12,086 bases of DNA from Candidatus Hydrogenedentota bacterium (GTDB lineage: Bacteria; Hydrogenedentota; Hydrogenedentia; Hydrogenedentales; SLHB01): contig JAPLKX010000238.1 of the NCBI GenBank assembly GCA_026387845.1, positions 1-12,086 on the forward strand. Reading direction: 5' to 3'. This document shows, one piece after another, positions 7,325 through 12,086 of the stretch; positions within the stretch are counted from its first letter, which is position 1, and each line of letters begins with the position of its first letter. A program made the position numbers and the translations under genes. The notes beneath the pieces were generated by a model. It saw nothing but the letters and a program-made list of their open reading frames with translations, had not been told where the DNA came from and searched no databases.

Positions 7325-8276
7325 CGACATCAGCATCGTGATCCCGTCATGGAACGGCAACTCGTTGCTGGCGGAGTGCCTGCGATCGATCGAATCGCAG
7401 ACGCTCGGCCGCGTCGACACCCTCGTGGTCGATGACGCCTCGACCGATGGCACCGCAGACATGGTGCGCGACCGTTTTCCCTGGGCAAACGTGCTGCGGC
7501 TCGAACAGAACAGCGGGTTTTGCGTTGCCGTCAACGCGGGCATCGCCCGGACCGCGTCACAATATGTGCTTCTTCTCAACAACGACATTACGCTGTACCC
7601 CGATTGCGTTAGCCGGCTGATGGCCGCCGCGGAACAATCCGGCGCCGACCTTCTCGCGCCGCTGATCCTGTGGCGCGACCAGCCTGACGTCATTTACAGC
7701 GCCGGGGACATGCAGCGCGCCAACGGCCGGCCCGAATCCGTCGGATTCATGTCTCCATGCGCGGGTTTTGCTTATCCCGGCGAGGTGTTTGGTGTGAGCG
7801 CGGCCGCGGGGTTATACCGCCGCGAAGTTTTTGATCGCGTGGGGCTGTTCGATTGCCGCTTCGGCACATATTTCTCCGACAGCGACCTCAGTTTCCGCGC
7901 GCGGCTCGCCGGCTACACCGCCCGATTCGTGCGCGAGGCGGTCGCGTGGCACGTCGGGTCGGCGAGCCTCGGCTCGAGCACGCTCAAACGCACCCGCGAA
8001 TGCTTCGTCAACCACGCCCTGCTCGTCATCAAAAACATGCCGGCCCCGCTGCTCATACAATACGCCCCACACATCCTGCGCGAGCGTCTCCACCAGATCC
8101 GCAGGCTGTTCTCCGCCGCCAGGGCCGATCGCGGCGCACTCCATGCTGCGGGCGAGGTGGCCGCGGCAGGTGTGCACGTACTGAAGCTGTGGCCGCATGC
8201 CCTGCGCGAGCGCAGGCGCATTCAGCGAAGTCGAAAAATCTCGACGGGCGAACTCAAGGCGTTGCTTTCGCGATGA
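7317..8276 (+). CDS. Family 2 glycosyltransferase (GT-A fold, WbbL/rhamnosyltransferase-like)
   Basis: 319 residues, cytoplasmic or membrane-attached. It transfers a sugar from a nucleotide-sugar donor to a growing, probably lipid-linked, glycan. The N-terminal Rossmann-like half shows SIVIPSWNG (6-14), VVDDASTDGT (37-46, nucleotide binding) and LLLNNDI (85-91), where NND takes the place of the metal-binding DXD as in WbbL-like enzymes. The acceptor half carries AAAGLYRREVF (162-172), FSDSDLSFRARLAGY (186-200, candidate catalytic base among Asp188/Asp190) and WHVGSAS (211-217). The basic C-terminal tail (about 250-319) may bind the membrane. The start is GTG, backed by GGAGGG 6 nt upstream. 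It overlaps the flippase gene by 8 nt and the next gene by 4 nt (ATGA). The sugar cannot be told from sequence. Confidence 0.88.
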   Translation: MRSDISIVIPSWNGNSLLAECLRSIESQTLGRVDTLVVDDASTDGTADMVRDRFPWANVLRLEQNSGFCVAVNAGIARTASQYVLLLNNDITLYPDCVSRLMAAAEQSGADLLAPLILWRDQPDVIYSAGDMQRANGRPESVGFMSPCAGFAYPGEVFGVSAAAGLYRREVFDRVGLFDCRFGTYFSDSDLSFRARLAGYTARFVREAVAWHVGSASLGSSTLKRTRECFVNHALLVIKNMPAPLLIQYAPHILRERLHQIRRLFSAARADRGALHAAGEVAAAGVHVLKLWPHALRERRRIQRSRKISTGELKALLSR

Positions 8277-10177
8277 AAAGATGGCTCAACATCGTCCCGG
8301 CGCCGGTCCTGCTGCTCTCGCTCGCGATGGCGTCGACGCAGCCGCTGATCGGCCTGTGGCTGGCCGGCGCGCCGCCTCCCGGTTACGTCGCCACGGGCCT
8401 GCATATCCCCGACAGCGCGCTGTTCCTCCAAAGCATGCGCATGTTTTTCAACGGATTCGAGTCGCAATATGTCACCTGTCAGTCGCCCGCTATAAGCGGG
8501 ATTCAGTTTTACCCGCTGCCGCACCTGTGGCTATACGGCGTGGTCGGTGCTCTTGCCCGCGCCCTTGGCCTGAGTGATTTCGCAATGTATTTCATTGCCA
8601 ACGGCGTCGGGGCGTTTGTCTACCTGCTGGCGGTTTATTTTTTCCTGCGCGAAGTGGCGCGGAAAAACTGGCGGCTGCCGTTCGCGTTGTTTTGCCTGAG
8701 CGGCGGTCTCGGGGGCGTTCTCTATTTGTCAACGCGGCTGCTCGGCCTGCAATCGTCTCCCGCGTTTGCTGACTACTTCCGGCGTTTCGCGCTCTACGAG
8801 TTGTTCGAGGGCGCCCACCTGCAGCCGGTTTTGTGTTTCCCGCGCCTGTACTACACCCTCTCGCTTGCACTGTGCCTGGGCGCGCTCACGCTGCTGATCA
8901 GAGGTCACAGGCAAAACAATCGGCGCGCGCTCACCCTCGCCGGGCTTCTGTTCCTGCCGGGCATGTTTATCGACATGCGATACGGCGCATTCACGCTCGC
9001 GCTCGCCTTCCTCTACCTCTGGCAGGAAAAGATCCCGGGCCGGTCGCTCAACAATGCCTTCTCGGTTGCCTGGCTCGTAGTGCCTGGGTTTGCCGGCGCC
9101 GCCGCCGGGTGGCTCCTTCTTCGTACCAACCCGGCCGCCATCCAAAACCACATCGACGTGGCCAACACTGCGATGTGGCTGACGCCGTTTCTCAGCGTTG
9201 CGGCCCTGCACCTGCTTGTCGCCCCGCGCGAAGTGTTCCATCGTGCCGCGCGGCTGCCACTCTTGGAAAAGACACTGGCGTTCGGCGCCATCGGCTACCT
9301 GGCCGCGTTTGCCGTGCTATTTGCCGCATACCAGATCTACTGGGGCAACGTCCTGGTCGCGCGCGACGCCGCCGCCGCGCTCGCCGTCTCCGACTGGGCC
9401 TTCATTGGCGCGGCCGCGGGCATTGCATGGAGCATTTTGCAGTTACGCGTGCAGGCGAGGCGCCCGCACCACAATACCGCGCAGCCGGATTGGATCGTCC
9501 TTTGGCTGTTGTCGTTCCTGGTGATGTCAATTACGGCGTTCGGCGGGGGCTGGTGGCTCAAATTCGGGCCGCAACGCTTCCAGATCTTTCTGTGGCTGCC
9601 GCTGTGCATCGTGTCGGCCAACGCGATCGAACAACTTCGCGCACAACAGCCCGCGCGCGCACGCGCGGTCACGGCGGCGCTCATCGTCTGCGGCGTCTGT
9701 TCGCTCGTCGCCGCCGTGCTCTTCTTTCAAGGCCCGCTGGCGTTCCAACTTCAGGCTGCCGAGAGCGCCCGCCCGCCGTATGCCGGTTATCATGCCGAAG
9801 TCATGACGACCAACGACGCCGCGGCCATTGGCGCGATCGGCGATGGGATTGTTCTCGCGCCCAACCTCGCTGCCGACGCCGTCGCACTAAACCGCCCAAA
9901 CCGGGTTGTCTGGGGCACCGGCTCGTTCAACATGTCCGATCAACCTTATGCGGCCATGGAATCCGAGGTGGCCAGATTTTTCGGGCCGGACGCGCCGGCG
10001 GAGTGGCGCCTCGAGTTTATACAGAAATGGTGCGTCGCCTGGGTGTACTGCCCTGAAACGTGGCCGGTGTCCACCGCGGCGATTGAACAGATCCGGGCGC
10101 TGCCCTGCCTGGAAGAAACGGCCCGCCACGGCAACGCTGTCGTTTTCCGCGTCATCGCGCACCCGCGCGCGATTTGA
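8273..10177 (+). CDS. Large polytopic membrane protein, probable second GT-C glycosyltransferase
   Basis: 634 residues: about 12-13 hydrophobic segments (8-31 through about 486) and a soluble C-terminal domain (about 495-634). An acidic residue after the first membrane segment (Asp47, in HIPDSALFLQ) sits where GT-C enzymes keep their catalytic Asp. The segment EGAHLQPVLCFPRLYY (179-194) and GPQRFQIFLWLP (432-443) look like conserved loops of a GT-C-like protein, but I do not recognise a named family. The tail (residues 505-634) includes MTTNDAAAIGAIGDG and a WCVAWVYCP segment and may be a periplasmic recognition domain. The ATG at 8273 overlaps the previous stop as ATGA, giving translational coupling; the frame stays open 140 codons upstream, but that part is antisense-like shadow over the GT2 gene and is rejected. 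Alternative roles are glycan polymerase or ligase. Confidence 0.6.
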   Translation: MKRWLNIVPAPVLLLSLAMASTQPLIGLWLAGAPPPGYVATGLHIPDSALFLQSMRMFFNGFESQYVTCQSPAISGIQFYPLPHLWLYGVVGALARALGLSDFAMYFIANGVGAFVYLLAVYFFLREVARKNWRLPFALFCLSGGLGGVLYLSTRLLGLQSSPAFADYFRRFALYELFEGAHLQPVLCFPRLYYTLSLALCLGALTLLIRGHRQNNRRALTLAGLLFLPGMFIDMRYGAFTLALAFLYLWQEKIPGRSLNNAFSVAWLVVPGFAGAAAGWLLLRTNPAAIQNHIDVANTAMWLTPFLSVAALHLLVAPREVFHRAARLPLLEKTLAFGAIGYLAAFAVLFAAYQIYWGNVLVARDAAAALAVSDWAFIGAAAGIAWSILQLRVQARRPHHNTAQPDWIVLWLLSFLVMSITAFGGGWWLKFGPQRFQIFLWLPLCIVSANAIEQLRAQQPARARAVTAALIVCGVCSLVAAVLFFQGPLAFQLQAAESARPPYAGYHAEVMTTNDAAAIGAIGDGIVLAPNLAADAVALNRPNRVVWGTGSFNMSDQPYAAMESEVARFFGPDAPAEWRLEFIQKWCVAWVYCPETWPVSTAAIEQIRALPCLEETARHGNAVVFRVIAHPRAI

Positions 10178-10203
10178 CAAGATGCGCCTTCCGCCGACAT
10201 AGT
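10174..10203 (+). promoter_or_regulatory. Candidate internal promoter before the sulfotransferase gene
   Basis: A consensus TTGACA (10174-10179) overlaps the TGA stop of the preceding gene. After 18 nt comes CATAGT (10198-10203, four of six matches), followed by an AT-rich stretch and the ATG 35 nt downstream. The sulfotransferase could thus be expressed apart from the upstream cluster. Confidence 0.4.
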
Positions 10204-10238
10204 TTATAGGTTAACTGAATGAATTCCCGGAGAATCTC

Positions 10239-11264
10239 ATGGGCGTAAAGATGCTTTTCCTGATAGGGGCGCCGAGATCGGGCACGACGATGCTCGAACG
10301 GATTTTGTCGTCGCACTCGATGATCCTCGGCGGGCCCGAGCCGCACATCATGACGCCGCTGGCCCATCTGGGCGTCTGGGCAAAAGTCGACAAGGCCCCC
10401 TACGATCACATCCTGTCGGCGGAGTCGCAGAAACTTTTCGTCGAATCGCTGCCAAACAAAGAGCAGGACTACTGGGACGCGTGCAGGGCCTATTGCGACG
10501 TGTTGTACGGCAGGCGCCTCTCGACGAGCAGCAAGTCCATCTGCCTCGACAAGACGCCCGCCTACGCGCTGATCTGCCCGTTCCTGGCAAAAGTCTTCCC
10601 GGACGCGAAGTACGTCACGCTGACGCGCCACCCGCTGGCGATGTTCTCGTCGTACGCGAACTCGTTTTTCGACGGCAACTACGAACTCGCGCATAACTTC
10701 AACCCGATCATCCTGACCTACGTGCCGGCCCTGGCCCGGTTCATCCGCCAGAGATACGTCCCCAACTTCCATGTCCGCTACGAAGACCTCGTCAAAGACC
10801 CCGAAACCTGGATGGAGCGCATCTACGCCCACGTCGGCGTGCCGTTCGAGAAGGAGACAATCGAGTACGGTAAGAGCGAAGGCGAGGGCGGCGCCGTGGG
10901 CCGAAAAGGCCTCGGCGATCCCATTGGCGTGAAGCAGCACTCGAGGCCAACCACAAAATCGGTGAAGAAATGGGTCGAAGAACTCTTGGCGGACCCGTCG
11001 CGGCTCGAACTGATGCGGCGCGTGGTCGCGCAAGTCGATCCAGAAGACCTCAAGACAATCGGCTACCCCGTCGAGTCGTTATGGAAACCGTTGGAAGAAC
11101 CCGAAGGCAGACCGGTGACGGTAAAGAAACCCAAGCTCGACCGATACCGCCTCCAGCGCAAGATGATTATCATGCTCCGGCGAAGAGCGCAAAAAGGCGG
11201 CCTGTTCCACAAGCTGCTCAAGAAAGCCCAACTCACCTGCGACGTCCTGCTAAGGGAGCAGTAA
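10239..11264 (+). CDS. PAPS-dependent sulfotransferase
   Basis: 341 residues, soluble. It should transfer sulfate from PAPS to a hydroxyl or amino group of an acceptor. The 5'-phosphosulfate-binding loop is clear at the N-terminus (FLIGAPRSGTTMLERIL, 7-23, P-loop-like GAPRSGTT at 10-17). The 3'-phosphate-binding segment is TRHPLAMFSSYANS (129-142), with Arg130 and a Ser near 137. DKTP (104-107), YEDLVKDP (181-188) and RKGLGDP (222-228) are further family marks. A lysine- and arginine-rich tail (about 290-330) may hold it to the membrane or to an acidic acceptor. GGAG (10229-10232) lies 6 nt before the ATG. It sits 61 nt after the glycan cluster and converges with cysC, whose product makes its co-substrate. 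The acceptor is unknown; a surface glycan or glycolipid is inferred from context. Confidence 0.88.
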   Translation: MGVKMLFLIGAPRSGTTMLERILSSHSMILGGPEPHIMTPLAHLGVWAKVDKAPYDHILSAESQKLFVESLPNKEQDYWDACRAYCDVLYGRRLSTSSKSICLDKTPAYALICPFLAKVFPDAKYVTLTRHPLAMFSSYANSFFDGNYELAHNFNPIILTYVPALARFIRQRYVPNFHVRYEDLVKDPETWMERIYAHVGVPFEKETIEYGKSEGEGGAVGRKGLGDPIGVKQHSRPTTKSVKKWVEELLADPSRLELMRRVVAQVDPEDLKTIGYPVESLWKPLEEPEGRPVTVKKPKLDRYRLQRKMIIMLRRRAQKGGLFHKLLKKAQLTCDVLLREQ

Positions 11265-11267
11265 CCT

Positions 11268-11879
11268 TTACGCGCCCACTATGCCCCGATGCCTGAGCAG
11301 GGCCATCACCCGTTCCGCGCTCTCATCGAGGGTCTCGCAGTCGGTGCACACGACGAGTTCGGGGTTGAGCGGCTCCTCGTAGGGCGCGCTGATGCCCGTG
11401 AACTCCTTGACCTCGCCGGCCCGCGCTTTCTTATACAGGCCCTTGGTGTCGCGGCTCTCGCAGGCCTCGATGCTGCATTTGACATAGACTTCGAGGAAAC
11501 TGTCGCTCGCAACCGCCCGCGCCTTGTCCCGGTCGGCGCGGTACGGCGAGATGAACGCCGTCATCGCGACAAGGCCCGCCTGCTGAAACAGGTTCGCCAC
11601 CTCGCCTATCCGCCGGATGTTTTCCTCGCGGTCGGACGGCGAAAATCCGAGGTTCTTGTTGAGCCCGTGCCGGACGTTGTCCCCATCCAGCACGTAGGTG
11701 CGGCAACCCAGCTCAAACAGGCGCTTCTCGACAGCGTGGGCCAGCGTCGATTTGCCCGAACCAGACAGGCCCGTGAACCAGATCACCGCCGATTTGTGAC
11801 GGTTCATCTGCTCGCGGTCCTGCCTCGTTATTTCCCCATGATGCCACGTAATGTTCTTGCTTTTGATTTCGTCCGACAT
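11268..11879 (-). CDS. cysC: Adenylylsulfate (APS) kinase
   Basis: 203 residues, the usual length of stand-alone CysC. The enzyme phosphorylates APS with ATP to give PAPS, the sulfate donor for sulfotransferases and for assimilatory reduction. The family signatures are intact: P-loop GLSGSGKST (37-45), DGDNVRHGLNKNLGFS (65-80), EENIRRIGEVA (85-95), FISPYRADRDKAR (109-121, holding the Ser that is phosphorylated in E. coli CysC) and KARAGEVKEFTGISAPYE (151-168). No ATP sulfurylase domain is fused and no CysD/CysN gene is in the window. The start at 11879 follows AAGGA about 7 nt upstream. The stop is only 3 nt from that of the convergent sulfotransferase. This proximity suggests that PAPS is supplied for sulfation rather than cysteine synthesis, which is inference. 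Confidence 0.95.
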   Translation of the reverse strand: MSDEIKSKNITWHHGEITRQDREQMNRHKSAVIWFTGLSGSGKSTLAHAVEKRLFELGCRTYVLDGDNVRHGLNKNLGFSPSDREENIRRIGEVANLFQQAGLVAMTAFISPYRADRDKARAVASDSFLEVYVKCSIEACESRDTKGLYKKARAGEVKEFTGISAPYEEPLNPELVVCTDCETLDESAERVMALLRHRGIVGA

Positions 11880-11921
11880 GCTGCTTTCCTTCTTTAACTC
11901 GTGAGTTGCTACGGGAATAGG

Positions 11922-11930
11922 AGTATACCA
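11922..11930 (-). promoter_or_regulatory. Extended -10 promoter for cysC
   Basis: Reading leftward: TGGTATACT, which fits the TGnTATAAT-type extended -10 element, ends 43 nt before the cysC ATG. No good -35 is present, as is common for extended -10 promoters. A short AACTC-GT-GAGTT inverted repeat (11896-11907) lies in the leader just upstream of the ribosome binding site. Confidence 0.45.
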
Positions 11931-11952
11931 GTCGAAACTCCTGAAAGTCGAA
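11930..11952. repeat. Direct repeat AGTCGAA x2, possible operator
   Basis: AGTCGAA occurs at 11930-11936 and 11946-11952, a 16-nt period, upstream of the cysC -10 and between the two divergent promoters. It could be a regulator site, but it is short enough to be chance. Confidence 0.25.
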
Positions 11953-11963
11953 GGTTTTATATA

Positions 11964-11992
11964 TTGACAATACCGCCATAGCTGCGTATACT
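11964..11992 (+). promoter_or_regulatory. Near-consensus sigma70 promoter reading out of the window
   Basis: TTGACA (11964-11969), a 17-nt spacer, TATACT (11987-11992). The -35 is perfect, spacing is ideal and the -10 has five of six matches. The -10 is 43 nt before the likely ATG at 12036. It is the best promoter match in the window and is divergent from the cysC promoter. Confidence 0.65.
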
Positions 11993-12035
11993 GCCACCGC
12001 TGAAGTCTGGTTGTGGTTCACATGAGGGGCGCGTT

Positions 12036-12086
12036 ATGTCGGAAGGGCACCGGGCAGGATATTACAGGGACAGGTACGGGCGCTGG
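12036..12086 (+). CDS. 5' end of an unidentified rightward gene (partial)
   Basis: The ATG at 12036 follows AGGGG (12025-12029) by 6 nt and lies downstream of a strong promoter. The visible 17 codons read MSEGHRAGYYRDRYGRW and remain open to the edge. The peptide is polar and aromatic-rich with no signal peptide so far; the product cannot be named. An ATG at 12022 in another frame is open too but lacks a ribosome binding site. Confidence 0.5.
   Translation, partial: MSEGHRAGYYRDRYGRW

Noticed and set aside
7853..8272. 140-codon upstream extension of the second GT-C-like gene
   Set aside because: It overlaps the well-supported GT2 gene in another frame and has low-complexity Arg/Ala/Pro-rich content. 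The ATGA overlap at 8273 is a natural start just before the hydrophobic N-terminus.
10152..11033. Long leftward frame opposite the sulfotransferase
   Set aside because: It is a GC-driven shadow frame rich in Arg/His/Val without recognisable motifs, and the opposite strand encodes an intact sulfotransferase.

Overview
The window is about 12 kb of GC-rich, tightly packed bacterial chromosome. Long false reading frames opposite every gene reflect high GC at third codon positions. A Tat-exported sugar-enzyme-like protein, an Nramp-like carrier, a surface-glycan cluster and palindromic repeats in an AT-richer spacer would fit a free-living Gram-negative bacterium, perhaps of the PVC group or Hydrogenedentota. 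That placement is inference: no marker gene is present.

Layout. (1) 61-3396, minus strand: a two-gene operon. A Tat-signal protein that looks like a TIM-barrel glycoside hydrolase is followed after 12 nt by an Nramp-like membrane transporter that lacks both canonical metal-binding motifs. (2) 3397-3912: a divergent intergenic region, mostly filled by a roughly 380-bp imperfect palindrome (3453-3833). It is made of two inverted copies of a module that carries three small hairpins. (3) 3913-10177, plus strand: four overlapping, probably translationally coupled genes: a GT-C glycosyltransferase-like membrane protein, a Wzx-type flippase, a GT2 glycosyltransferase, and a second large GT-C-like membrane protein. 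(4) 10239-11264, plus strand: a PAPS-dependent sulfotransferase, 61 nt downstream, with a possible promoter of its own. (5) 11268-11879, minus strand: adenylylsulfate kinase (CysC), ending 3 nt from the sulfotransferase stop. (6) 11880-12086: a regulatory region with divergent promoters, one for cysC and a near-consensus one reading rightward into a gene cut by the window edge.

How the genes fit together (inference). GT2 would build a lipid-linked glycan on the cytoplasmic face and the flippase would move it across the membrane. The two GT-C-like proteins would add or transfer sugars from polyprenyl-phosphate donors on the outer face. CysC would make PAPS, which the sulfotransferase uses to sulfate the glycan, a lipid or another acceptor. 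The region therefore reads as part of a sulfated surface glycan locus. No Wzy polymerase, sugar-nucleotide synthesis gene or ATP sulfurylase is seen here, so the locus must extend further or rely on genes elsewhere. The leftward operon looks like a separate export and transport unit.

No tRNA, rRNA, CRISPR array, transposase gene or phage gene was seen.
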